Position numbers and translations under genes: made by a program
Shown here: positions 28,182 to 36,476 of the stretch, piece by piece
Position numbering within the stretch: position 1 is the first letter of the stretch
Layout: each line of letters opens with the position of its first letter
Notes under the pieces: model-generated
What the model was told of the DNA's origin: nothing
The model's input: the letters and a program-made list of their open reading frames with translations, nothing else
The model's database searches: none
NCBI GenBank assembly: GCA_963837775.1
Contig: CAWIOX010000010.1
Coordinates: 1 to 64,000 of the forward strand
Reading direction: 5' to 3'
Origin: CAWIOX01 sp963837775
GTDB taxonomy: Bacteria; Pseudomonadota; Gammaproteobacteria; Burkholderiales; Burkholderiaceae_D
DNA length: 64,000 bases

Positions 28182-28329
28182 AATTGCCAGCGCGCGCTGG
28201 TTGCGACCTCGTAGGCGCCCCACCTCATGTCGCCAGCGGCAGCCGGCGCATCGGCCCGCACCGGATCGCCGCCTATCAGCAACACCTGTAATTGATGCGC
28301 TTCGAGCGTCTGAAGCGGATCTGTCGCAT

Positions 28330-28451
28330 CGGGCCAGAAAACGAAATGCCAATACCCTCCCAATCGGCATCAAGTCGCCAGACTGACGGTTTTCATAGAC
28401 TGGTTGATGGATGCTTTCAGGGAGGGGCCGTCCGCCAATCAGCTACCCTAA
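28330..28451 (+). pseudogene. LysR-family regulator, C-terminal remnant
   Basis: In one frame the sequence ends TVFIDWLMDAFREGPSANQL followed by TAA, which is the closing helix of a LysR effector domain. Nothing of the HTH or main effector fold is left. The preceding 150 bases (28182-28330) hold no recognisable gene. Confidence 0.5.
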
Positions 28452-28485
28452 CCGGCTAGCGCTGCCAAGGAATTTACGGCCATGC

Positions 28486-29523
28486 TTATGGCAGCAAAGC
28501 AGCTTGCTGCAGCCCTTCCGTTTCCGCGCGACCGAACATCAGGTTCATGCACTGCACAGCCTGGCCGGATGCACCTTTGACCAGATTGTCCTGTACCACC
28601 AGGATCACCACCGTATTGCCGTTGCCCGGACGGTGCAGGGACAGGCGCAACATGTTGGAGCCACGGGTCGAGCGGGTTTCAGGGTGCGCGCCGAATGGCA
28701 TCACGTCGACAAACGGCGCATCCTTGTACTGTTCTTCAAACAGCGTTTGCAGCGCCTCATTGGAAATGTCTGAGGATAGACGCGCATACAGCGTCGCGTG
28801 CATGCCGCGGATCATCGGCACCAGGTGCGGCGTGAAGATCAGCGACACCGGCAGGCTGGTAAAGCGCTGCAGCTCGGCCACGGTTTCCGGCGTATGGCGG
28901 TGGCCTGATACGCCGTACGCCTTGAAGTTATCGCTCGACTCCGCAAACAAAGTGGCAATCTCGGCCTTGCGGCCGGCGCCCGACACGCCCGTCTTGGCGT
29001 CGGCGATCAGCGCGCCGGCGTCGATCAGATTGGCTTTGAGCAGCGGATAAAAGCCAATCTGCATGGTGGTCGGGTAACAACCCGGATTGGCGATCAGGCG
29101 CGCGTCCTTGATCGCGTCCCGGTTCAGTTCCGGCAAGCCGTACACCGCCTCCGCCAGCAGTTCCGGGCAGGTGTGCGGCATCTTGTACCACTGTTCGAAG
29201 GTGCCAGGATCTTTCAAGCGGAAATCAGCCGCCAGGTCGATCACCTTGACACCGGCCGCCAACAGCGCGGGCGCCTGTGCCATTGCAACGCCATGGGGCG
29301 TGGCGAAGAAGACCACGTCGCACTGCCTCAGGTCGACGTTGTCGGGCGCAGAAAATGCCAGGCTGACTTTCCCTCGCAGCGATGGGAACAGGTCGGCCAC
29401 CGGTAAGCCATCCTCCTTGCGCGAAGTAATCGCAGTCAGTTGCACATGCGGATGGCCTGACAGCAACCGCAACAATTCCACACCCGTATAACCGGTACCG
29501 CCGACAATGCCAACTTTGATCAT
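28486..29523 (-). CDS. argC: N-acetyl-gamma-glutamyl-phosphate reductase
   Basis: 345 residues, intact. VGIVGGTGYTGVELLRLL is the NADP Rossmann motif, ANPGCYPTTMQIGFYPLLKA carries the catalytic Cys, and GHRHTPETVAELQRF contains the catalytic His. The enzyme reduces N-acetylglutamyl-phosphate to the semialdehyde in arginine synthesis. It stands alone among gene fragments. A strong terminator facing the same way lies 15 bases before its start, so it needs its own promoter in that gap or relies on read-through. It may be a second argC brought here by rearrangement. Confidence 0.93.
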   Translation of the reverse strand: MIKVGIVGGTGYTGVELLRLLSGHPHVQLTAITSRKEDGLPVADLFPSLRGKVSLAFSAPDNVDLRQCDVVFFATPHGVAMAQAPALLAAGVKVIDLAADFRLKDPGTFEQWYKMPHTCPELLAEAVYGLPELNRDAIKDARLIANPGCYPTTMQIGFYPLLKANLIDAGALIADAKTGVSGAGRKAEIATLFAESSDNFKAYGVSGHRHTPETVAELQRFTSLPVSLIFTPHLVPMIRGMHATLYARLSSDISNEALQTLFEEQYKDAPFVDVMPFGAHPETRSTRGSNMLRLSLHRPGNGNTVVILVVQDNLVKGASGQAVQCMNLMFGRAETEGLQQAALLP

Positions 29524-29537
29524 GAGAATCTCTTAAG

Positions 29538-29563
29538 AAAAAGCGCGCCCACAGCGGGCGCGC
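29538..29563 (-). terminator. Rho-independent terminator just upstream of argC
   Basis: GCGCGCCC (29543-29550) and GGGCGCGC (29556-29563) form a perfect 8-base stem. On the minus strand it is followed by a T-run (A-run at 29538-29542 on the plus strand). It would end transcription arriving from the right. Confidence 0.75.
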
Positions 29564-29581
29564 AAAAGAAGGGAGCGTGAT

Positions 29582-29710
29582 TCAAAACGAGTAGGCGCCT
29601 TTAACGTAGTAGAACGCGCCGACGCCCCTTCGCATACCGCTGCCACAGGTATGGGAATTTAACAGTGCCCCTGCAGAATTAGTCGCTGAAAGCCGGCGCC
29701 GCAGCGCCAT
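29582..29710 (-). CDS. Possible 42-residue protein or gene tail before the terminator
   Basis: From ATG 29710 the minus frame runs 42 codons and ends GVGAFYYVKGAYSF just before the strong terminator. The aromatic-alternating tail ending in Phe recalls the last strand of an outer-membrane barrel. It could be the end of a lost gene or a small ORF. No family was recognised, and the ribosome site is weak. Confidence 0.25.
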   Translation of the reverse strand: MALRRRLSATNSAGALLNSHTCGSGMRRGVGAFYYVKGAYSF

Positions 29711-29767
29711 AAAAGAACGAAAGAAAGCTTGCCAGTGGAGGAAAATGCCGCGGTGTATAAATAACGA

Positions 29768-30829
29768 CTACGCCGCATTCGCTGCAAGCTTTGCAAAGCG
29801 CCCGATATGGAAAGCCTCGATAGTAGTTGTCGTGCTGCCGGTATGAATCAATTCGGCCATCACATCACCCACGTCCGGTCCCAGCTGAAAACCGGCGCTG
29901 CAGAACCCGAAGGCGTAGTACAGGCCAGGAATGCGCGCACTTGGACCCATCACGGGAATATCGTCCTGCATGTAACCCTCTACTCCACTCCAGACGCGGA
30001 TGATGCTCAGGCGCTTGAGCGCCGGCACGATGCGCTGCAGTTGCTGCAACTGCGCCAGTGTATGCTGGGGCAGCACGTAGGCGCGCCGCGTGTCAGGGTC
30101 GGCCGGACCATGGCCGCAGCCGCCGATGATCAGGTTGCCGCGCTTGATCTGCCGGCAGTAAACGACTTCCTCCTTGAATGTCGACGACACACCGATCGTC
30201 GGTGGAATGGCGTAGGGCACCGGCTCGGTGACCGACATCTGCGGATCCTGCACTTTCATGGGAACGGGCTCACCGAACTTAGCGCTGATGCGGTCACCCC
30301 ATGCCCCGGCGGTGACCAGCACGGCCGGCGCGCGGAAAGTCTTACCGTCGGCAGCGCTGACGAGAAAGTCCTCGCGCTCCTTCTCGATGTTCACGATCTC
30401 CGTGCTCTCGAACAGCTGCGCGCCTTCACGCACCGCGGCGCGGCCGAACGCGGGCGCCGCCAGGCGCGGGTTGGCATGGCCGTCGTGCCGCGAGTACGAT
30501 GCCATGATGATCTCGGGGCCGAGGTAGGGAAACAGCTCACGCAGCCTGCGCCCGCTGACCAGTTCCAGTTCGAGGTCATAGGCAGTGGTGTCACGCGCAT
30601 ACTTCTCCATCCGTTCGACATGCTCCTGCCGATAGCCGACCCGGATATGCCCGCTGACCAGGAACTCGATGTCCTCGCCGCTCAATTGGTTGAGGCGGCC
30701 CCATATTTCACGCGAACGGTTCGCCAGCGGAAGCTGCTCCAAGTACAGTCCCTGGCGGCGCACATTGGAGAGCGGAACAATCCGGGGGCTGGAGTAATCA
30801 ACGCCTTTTCCGGCCAGCAATATCTTCAA
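29768..30829 (-). pseudogene. DAO-family FAD oxidoreductase, N-terminally truncated paralogue
   Basis: 353 residues closely parallel the complete protein at 46728-47873: NVRRQGLYLEQLPLANRS, FLVSGHIRVGYRQEHVERME, LGPEIIMASYSRHDGHANPR, GRAAVREGAQLFESTEIVNI and GLYYAFGFCSAGFQLGPDVG. The first 40 or so residues with the GxGxxG FAD-binding motif are replaced by an unrelated MKILLAGKGVDYS start. Without that motif FAD binding is doubtful. The GHG of the C-terminal FAD contact has become SAG. It is read as a relic of a duplicated amine-oxidising operon. Confidence 0.85.
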
Positions 30830-30936
30830 GGGAACAGCGTGTTATCGTCGAAGTCAATTGACTTCGATGGCCCTCTACAAACGAGAGCGGCGCAGAGGTT
30901 TACCGGCTCCACGTATGGCTCCACCAGATCAGTCCG

Positions 30937-31404
30937 ATGATCTGGCGTCGGCTTCTGGTACGCAGCGACAGCACGATCGCCGATCTGCATTACATACTGC
31001 AGATCGCCTTCGGCTGGAGCGATACGCACTTGAATCTGTTTCACATCCATGGCCATGACTATGGTGTTTACCACGACGGCGGCATCAGCTTTTCGAGCAA
31101 TGCCGATCAGGTTCGATTATGCGATTTCAAATTCCGCAACAACGAGCGCTTCATCTACGAGTATGACCTCGGTGACTGCTGGCAACACGAAGTACGTGTT
31201 GAAGCGCGCTTGGCACCGGAAGATAAATGCGCCTATCCTTGCTGCATCAGCGGTCGACGGCGGGCGCCGCCGGAAGACTGCGGCGGGCCCTTGGCCTTCA
31301 TGGCGCGACGGGATGCCGTCCCGCTGCAGGTTGCGGATTTATTCGAGGACATCCGTGACCATTTTGAAACCAACGACCTGGATGCAATTCGTCTTCTGAC
31401 CTAA
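30937..31404 (+). CDS. Plasmid pRiA4b ORF-3-like family protein
   Basis: 155 residues from ATG 30937. The coding frame is open upstream to about 30860 and already shows family residues (VYRLHVWLHQISP), so the true 5' end may be lost. IWRRLLVRSDSTIADLHYIL, QIAFGWSDTHLNLFHIHG, FIYEYDLGDCWQHEVRVE and the YPCCISGRRRAPPEDCGG cysteine cluster identify the pRiA4b ORF-3 domain. The family is common on plasmids and next to transposons, with unknown function. It ends ten bases before an ISKra4 remnant. Confidence 0.8.
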   Translation: MIWRRLLVRSDSTIADLHYILQIAFGWSDTHLNLFHIHGHDYGVYHDGGISFSSNADQVRLCDFKFRNNERFIYEYDLGDCWQHEVRVEARLAPEDKCAYPCCISGRRRAPPEDCGGPLAFMARRDAVPLQVADLFEDIRDHFETNDLDAIRLLT

Positions 31405-31410
31405 GACGTT

Positions 31411-31640
31411 CAGGACTTGCGCGAATGGCTGTCCTTGGACAGTTTTGAGCGACGCGCGGTCAACCGCCGGCTCAGACAGTACGCAACCAACGACGAGGCA
31501 TGGATGCGGCATTAGAAAGGAGTCGGTGATGAAGATTCGGATACAGGTGGTCATTGAAACCGAGAGCGGCAAACCAGAGAAGATCGAAGAAATCGCACGG
31601 CTGGAGCGCGGTTTGCTGCGGCCGGAGGAACTGGGCTTAA
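31411..31640 (+). pseudogene. ISKra4-family 5' remnant
   Basis: Nearly identical to 12278-12504: the 110-base leader, AAAGGAG, the ATG (about 31529) and the first 37 codons (MKIRIQVVIETESGKPEK, IEEIARLERGLLRPEELGL). The reading frame is then cut by the IS5 element at a TTAA. The rest of the transposase is not found on the other side of that element. Confidence 0.85.
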
Positions 31641-32920
31641 GGCTACCTCGAATAACCTCACTTTTCAGTATTTTTGGACGACGAAAAATTCTTCTGGATT
31701 TGCAGTTGCCAGATTTCTGTCGAAAGCAGCAAGTTGAGCGTAAACCTGCATTGAATTTCGGTGATGCTGCCGATGGCAAACAGCCATCGGTCAGCCTTTT
31801 CGCCGCCTTTCTCAACTTGCAGCCCGGCTTTGCTCTTTCAAAAACACCATGCGCTTCAAATTGTAGCTGGCAGCTTTCAGATTCAGCACAAACGTAGTGC
31901 GCACAATGCCCATGCAGCGCACCAGCTTGCCACCCATCTGGGCCAGCGCGCCAAACACGTGTTCGACCCGGGCACGGGGCGTGGCGATACGGCGATTGCG
32001 CTGCTTCTGCGTCGCCGAAATGGGTTTCCTGGCAGTGCCTTTTCTCTGGATATGTGCACGCCAACCCGCTTGTTTCAGATCGGCTTCGCGCTGCGCGCTT
32101 GGATAGCCACGGTCTGCATACACATCCCGGCTGGTATTTTTGGTATCGAGCAGGTCTTCAAAGACGGTGGTGTCGGCCACAGCAGCATGCGTGATGATGA
32201 CTTTGCGAATCACTTTGTAACGCTTGTCGACGCTTGCATGGAGCTTGTAGCCGAAATGGTTCTTGCCATGTTTTTTGGTCCACTTCGCATCGACATCCTT
32301 TTGTGCCCGTTTGTGGGGCGTCCACGTCGTTGGCATGATGCTCTGCTTGCGATCTCAGCCTCCTCGCGCTTGTTGCGCTGCACCGGTGCCTGCACCAGCG
32401 AGGCATCGATAATCTGGCCGCAACGCGCCTGATAGCCTTGCGCCAGCAGTTGTTGCTGGACCTCATCAAACAGTTGTGTTCCCAATCCTGCCTGCGCCAG
32501 GCGATCGCGAAACAGCCAGATCGTCTTCGCATCGGGAATCGTGCTGCTGTCGGTCAGTCCGAGAAACTGCAGGAAGCTGCGGCGATCGAGCAGTTGATAT
32601 TCAAGCGCGTCGTCTGCCAGGTTGTAGAGTTGTTGCAGCACCAGAATCTTGATCATCAGAACCGTCGGATACGGTGGTCGGCCACCTTTGGCGCGCGACG
32701 GACGTGGCGATGCGGTATCGACACTTGCGGCCAGCGCGACGAAGTCGACATGCTCGGACAGGCCAAGCAGCGGGTCGCCCATCTTCACACGTCGGTTGCC
32801 ACGTTCTTCTTCCGCAAACAAGCTTGGTTTGGGCATCATCATCGGGCGGCACGCAGTGTAGTTCCGGATTCAGAATTTTACTTACACAGACAGATAATGG
32901 GTAGGTTTTTAGAGGCAGCC
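31641..32920 (-). mobile_element. Complete IS5-family element with terminal repeats and TTAA flanks
   Basis: Left end GGCTACCTCGAATAACC (31641-31657) and right end, read inward, GGCTGCCTCTAAAAACC (32904-32920) are inverted repeats matching at 14 of 17 positions. TTAA stands immediately outside each end (31637-31640, 32921-32924), as expected for a 4-base target duplication or TTAA specificity. Length is 1280 bases with one transposase gene on the minus strand. Confidence 0.85.
31812..32842 (-). pseudogene. IS5-family transposase (one frameshift)
   Basis: Start MMMPKPSLF, then the N-terminal region HVDFVALAASVD, RPPYPTVLMIKILVLQQLYN and LTDSSTIPDAKTIWLFRDRL. The catalytic core has IIDASLVQAPVQRNKR (first Asp), a slip near 32345, KHGKNHFGYKLHASVDKRYK, VYADRGYPS (second Asp) and RARVEHVFGALAQ (Glu). 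All DDE residues exist but in two frames. The element ends are intact. Confidence 0.85.
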
Positions 32921-32989
32921 TTAAGTGTCAGATAATAGTACGCGCGTTCTTTTATACTAAATATACAACAACAACTGGAGACAACAGGT

Positions 32990-33028
32990 ATGAAAACAAA
33001 ATTATTGGCAGGCTTGATCGGCGGATAG
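32990..33028 (+). pseudogene. Orphan gene start: promoter, ribosome site and 12 codons of a signal peptide
   Basis: CTGGAGACAACAGGT precedes an ATG encoding MKTKLLAGLIGG, a typical beginning of an exported binding protein, followed at once by TAG. Upstream TTTATACTAAATATAC resembles a promoter. The body of the gene is missing. Confidence 0.4.
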
Positions 33029-33062
33029 GCGTTTGATTGCTAATCTTGCAGCGGAAATGGCG

Positions 33063-33096
33063 AACGGGCGACCATGGTTTCCCATGGTCGCCCGTT
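33063..33096. terminator. Strong bidirectional-type stem-loop after the porin gene
   Basis: AACGGGCGACCATGG (33063-33077) and CCATGGTCGCCCGTT (33082-33096) pair perfectly over 15 bases around TTTC, followed by TTTAAA on the plus strand. It lies 85 bases past the stop of the leftward porin gene. Confidence 0.75.
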
Positions 33097-33179
33097 TAAA
33101 TGGCAGGCACTGGAGCCTCAATCTGACAATCAGCTATTCATCAAGATCAGCGGCCTTGTCAAATCAAGCCTCTGGTTGC

Positions 33180-34124
33180 TTAGAAGTTGTGTGTTATGCC
33201 AACTTCGTAGGCGTTGATATTGTCGTCGCCATTTGCATTTTTTACAGCAAGGTTAGTGCGAGCTACGTCAGCATACAAAGAAGTGCGCTTGGACAGGTTA
33301 TGTGTGTAACCGATAGCGAATTTCTTGTCTTTGTTGTCTGCAGTCTTGAGTTGGCCATAAGTTGCATTGATAGTGCCGACGCCGACAGTGTATGCCAAGC
33401 CGATCAGAGCATTCTTTTGCTTGACTTCTGTACCGCTAGCTTTGTTTTTGACGTCTTCATACAGAGCAGTTACTTTGGCTGGGCCGAAAGCATAGCCACC
33501 GCCAAGAACGGCGTAGTTGGAATTGTTTGAATTTGTCTTGCGATTCCAGCCAGCAGCCAATGAGATTGGGCCGTTGTTATAAGTCGCGGACACACCGTAA
33601 CCATCGTTAGCGCTTGCTGGTACTGGAGTTGCAGCTTCTTTGAACGAGTAGATCGCTTGCACGCCGAAGCCGCTGAAGTTTGTGCTGTCGTAACGGATTG
33701 AATTGTCTTGACGTGTAACAGCCAAGGCATTCAATTGCATTGAGCCAACGCCATCTTGACCGAATGGATCCAGGTCGGCAGCGATATCGTCAACCGGGTT
33801 GTAGAGACGGCCCAGACGCACGGTACCGAAGTTGCCTTTCAGGCCGACATTCGATTGCGCTTGGAACAGTTGGGTGCCTTTTTGTGCGCCGGTATCAGCC
33901 AAGAAACGGTTTTCCATTTGGAAAATCGCCGACAAGCCACCGCCCAGGTCTTCAGAGCCCTTGAAGCCGAGACGGCTGTTGTGATTGTGGTCCATTTTTG
34001 TTGCTTCGCCAGTAGTTTTCATCACGCTAACGTCCACTTTACCGTAGATGGTGACAGCGGATTGCGCTTGCGCTACGCCAGCAACTGAAGCGAGTACAGC
34101 CAGTGCGATCAGGGGTTTTTTCAT
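33180..34124 (-). CDS. Gram-negative porin
   Basis: 314 residues with a signal peptide (residues 1-20, AQAQ), SAVTIYGKVDVSVMKTTGE as the first strand, SRLGFKGSEDLGGGLSAIFQ and ENRFLADTGAQ, LFQAQSNVGLKGNFGTVRLG, and a terminal Phe (GITHNF). The AT-richer codon use is visibly different from the surrounding genes and from the porin at 23288. It is intact and has its own terminator. A second porin start lies immediately upstream in decayed form. Confidence 0.92.
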   Translation of the reverse strand: MKKPLIALAVLASVAGVAQAQSAVTIYGKVDVSVMKTTGEATKMDHNHNSRLGFKGSEDLGGGLSAIFQMENRFLADTGAQKGTQLFQAQSNVGLKGNFGTVRLGRLYNPVDDIAADLDPFGQDGVGSMQLNALAVTRQDNSIRYDSTNFSGFGVQAIYSFKEAATPVPASANDGYGVSATYNNGPISLAAGWNRKTNSNNSNYAVLGGGYAFGPAKVTALYEDVKNKASGTEVKQKNALIGLAYTVGVGTINATYGQLKTADNKDKKFAIGYTHNLSKRTSLYADVARTNLAVKNANGDDNINAYEVGITHNF

Positions 34125-34199
34125 TTGTAGTCCTTGATTAAGTATTGTGCTTGAGAGTCCGCTCAAGCTTATCGGATGAACAAATGTTCATTCATTGGG

Positions 34200-34586
34200 G
34201 TCGAAACGCACATACCTCCTGGAGTGCCATCAAACTGGATGGGCGTCCAGGAACGGCCGAAGCGCACGGTGCCGAAGTCGCCCTTCAGACCTACCCAGGA
34301 TGACGACCGAAAAGACGCCCGCTTTGTTTCAGAGTGCCATCGTCGATGCCGAAACCGTTCTCAAGCTGGAAGTTCACCGATACACCGTTGCCGAGATCCT
34401 CGGCGCCCCTGAAACCGAGGCGCGCCTACCAGTTGCGCTGTCCACGCCCACCCGGCTGGGGCTGATATCGGAGCGTGAGTGGGTCAGGGCGACATCGGCA
34501 ATGCCGTAAGCCGTCACATTCGACTGCGCGGATGCTGCGCCTGCAAAAGCACCGAAGACGTTAAGCGCGAGAAAGGATTTTTTCAT
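34200..34586 (-). pseudogene. Decayed porin, 5' third only
   Basis: It begins MKKSFLALNVFGAFAGAAS with SNVTAYGIADVALTHSRSD, then passes through other frames that still show a porin (the RLGFRGAEDLGNG, ENGFGIDDG and GWVGLKGDFGTVRFGRSWTP types) before ending at about 34200. It is the remains of a third porin gene, with several indels. Confidence 0.7.
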
Positions 34587-34628
34587 GTAAAGCTCCTCCC
34601 TAGGTTGTGAGAAATTCGCATAAGCGGA

Positions 34629-34800
34629 TCAGAAAATATCCGGCTTCGATGGGCCTTCGCTCATCGGCGCCAGATGCACAAATCTTACGTTGCCCTTGCA
34701 CAAAAAGTCGTCGAAAACCGGCATCTGCACGGCATAAAAAAACGAAGTGACGATGGATGGCGATGGAAAATGCTGCGGCCTTATTCGAACCGATATCCAA
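34629..34800 (-). pseudogene. C-terminal fragment of an unidentified protein
   Basis: The minus frame ends FYAVQMPVFDDFLCKGNVRF and VHLAPMSEGPSKPDIF before a stop. The density of non-random residues suggests the tail of a real protein, but I do not recognise it. It overlaps no intact gene and touches the alanine racemase fragment on the right. Confidence 0.25.
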
Positions 34801-34807
34801 ACGATAC

Positions 34808-35345
34808 TCAGGCGCGCATTTGCGCCAGCCCGCCGACATAATTGCAGCAATACAGCTGCCCGAGGCTGGTCAGGATTTTGTACGCGATGGTGTTGGCTTG
34901 CGCAGCCACCGTGTCCACCGGCTGCTCGTCCGAGATGAGGTCCACATAGGCACCGGGTTGCAGGTGCCGCTGATCGACATCGGTCACGTCCAGCGTGCAG
35001 GTGTCCATGGAAACGATGCCCGCAATCAGCGCGCGCACACCTCCTGCCAGGGCGCAGCCGCGATTGCTGAAGCTGCGCAGCCAGCCATCCGCATAGCCGA
35101 CCGCGACCGTGGCAATACGTCGCGGACCTGCGGCGCGGTAGGTCGCGCCATAGCCGACATGGCCGCCGTCTTCAACTGACCTGACCTGGATGACTCTTGC
35201 CTGCAGGCGTACCACCGGCTTCATCGGATTCTTCATGCCGGCCACCGGCGCAAATCCGTACAGCGCAGCGCCAGGACACCCCAGGACGAAATGGAAATCG
35301 CTTCCAAGAAAAATGCCGGAAGAATTGGTAAAGGAGGTGGGGCAG
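34808..35345 (-). pseudogene. Alanine racemase, C-terminal part
   Basis: NSSGIFLGSDFHFVLGCPGAALYG, MKPVVRLQARVIQVRSVEDG, GYGATYRAAGPRRIATVAVGYADGW and SMDTCTLDVTD followed by PGAYVDLI are the C-terminal domain of fold-type III alanine racemase. The catalytic Tyr of the GYGATY region and the MDT substrate-binding motif are kept. The N-terminal PLP-binding barrel start (with the Lys) is missing. It was presumably a catabolic or opine-linked racemase before truncation. Confidence 0.85.
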
Positions 35346-35868
35346 TATGACAAGCGTCTGCGTGCGACGTCGAACACGGCCTGCAGGTATCACCGGTCTG
35401 GAAGACGATGTGTGTTCTTTCCTGGAAGAAGCCAATGAACACGGTTGGATCGCATGAACAGGCGGCGGCGACGCCGCTCTGGCTGCTGGCGGAGCTGACC
35501 TATCTGGGCAACAAGATCCGCATCCTGTTCGTGGTGCCAGGCGTATACGTTGACCGGGGATGCGGAGAATGCCGATCCGGTGTGCGGGAAGTCGCCGCAT
35601 CACGGGGAATTGCAGAAGATTTTGATGCGGGCGCATGCTGCGCAAGCGGCGCCGCCGGTGCCGGAGCAGCCGATTGTGTTTCGGACGAATGTGAATTTGT
35701 TGCGGTTTGCGCGGAGTGAGGGCTGAAGTCGACGTGCTTAGTAGCCGCGCCCCCGGTCAGGCCTCCCTCTTAACCTACGAGGCAGGCGACTGCTTCATCA
35801 TGAAGCTGGGCTACGTCGGCGCCTGGTGCAACCTTGAGACCGTGCGCAAGGTGTGGATCACAGCCTGA
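35346..35868 (+). pseudogene. Mixed remnants, ending in a cupin (DUF861-like) tail
   Basis: At 35730-35868 the plus frame reads LLTYEAGDCFIMKLGYVGAW and NLETVRKVWITA before TGA, the last strands of a cupin of the DUF861/EutQ type. At about 35540-35726 another plus frame (AENADPVCGKSPHHGELQKI, LMRAHAAQAAP) ends at a stop and looks like the tail of an unknown protein. The first 190 bases hold nothing assignable. Confidence 0.4.
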
Positions 35869-35941
35869 CGGACGTTGAGTTTCAGCACGGACTCCATAGT
35901 GACGCACGGCGCCAAATTTCATGCGCCAGTGCGTCACCTCA

Positions 35942-36445
35942 TCACTCCCAATTTGGCTTTCCGGTTGCGATAATACTCAGCGGATATCCGCGTTGGTCAA
36001 ATGGCTGGCGCAATACGATCCGGCTGGCAAATTTCTCGATCCCGATTTCATCGTCCAACAGCCGATCCATGAGCGCCTGAAAATTGGCAACACTAGGCGC
36101 CACGATTTTCAGAAGGTAATCGTAACCGCCACTGACGTTGTAGCATTCGACGATTTCGTGGTACTTGCCAGCCCCTGCTTCGAATTTACGGAAGTCGTGG
36201 GGCCGATGGCTACTGATCGTCACCTCGGAAAACACGATGACGTGGCTGCCCAGCTTCTCCAGTGCGACCTCCGCGTGGTAGCCACGGATAATTCCGATTT
36301 CCTGAAGCCGTTTCGTACGGAGAAGGCATGGGCTCTGACTGAGACCAACGGCCTCCGCCAGATCGACATTCGAACAACGTCCCTCGCGCTGGAGATGCAC
36401 AAGAATCTTGATGTCGAACTGGTCGAGGGAAGCTGAGGATCGCAT
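35942..36445 (-). CDS. Lrp/AsnC-family transcriptional regulator
   Basis: 167 residues. The HTH is near the N-terminus (DQFDIKILVHLQREGRCSNV, DLAEAVGLSQSPCLLRTKRL), and the RAM effector domain follows (VIVFSEVTISSHRP, ECYNVSGGYDYLLKIVAPSV). It lies 31 bases after the stop of the phospho-lyase gene on the same strand, so it is the last gene of that operon. Lrp proteins sense amino acids and often control the catabolic operon they accompany. Confidence 0.92.
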   Translation of the reverse strand: MRSSASLDQFDIKILVHLQREGRCSNVDLAEAVGLSQSPCLLRTKRLQEIGIIRGYHAEVALEKLGSHVIVFSEVTISSHRPHDFRKFEAGAGKYHEIVECYNVSGGYDYLLKIVAPSVANFQALMDRLLDDEIGIEKFASRIVLRQPFDQRGYPLSIIATGKPNWE

Positions 36446-36476
36446 GAGTCGATACTACCATCAGTGTCGGTCCCGG

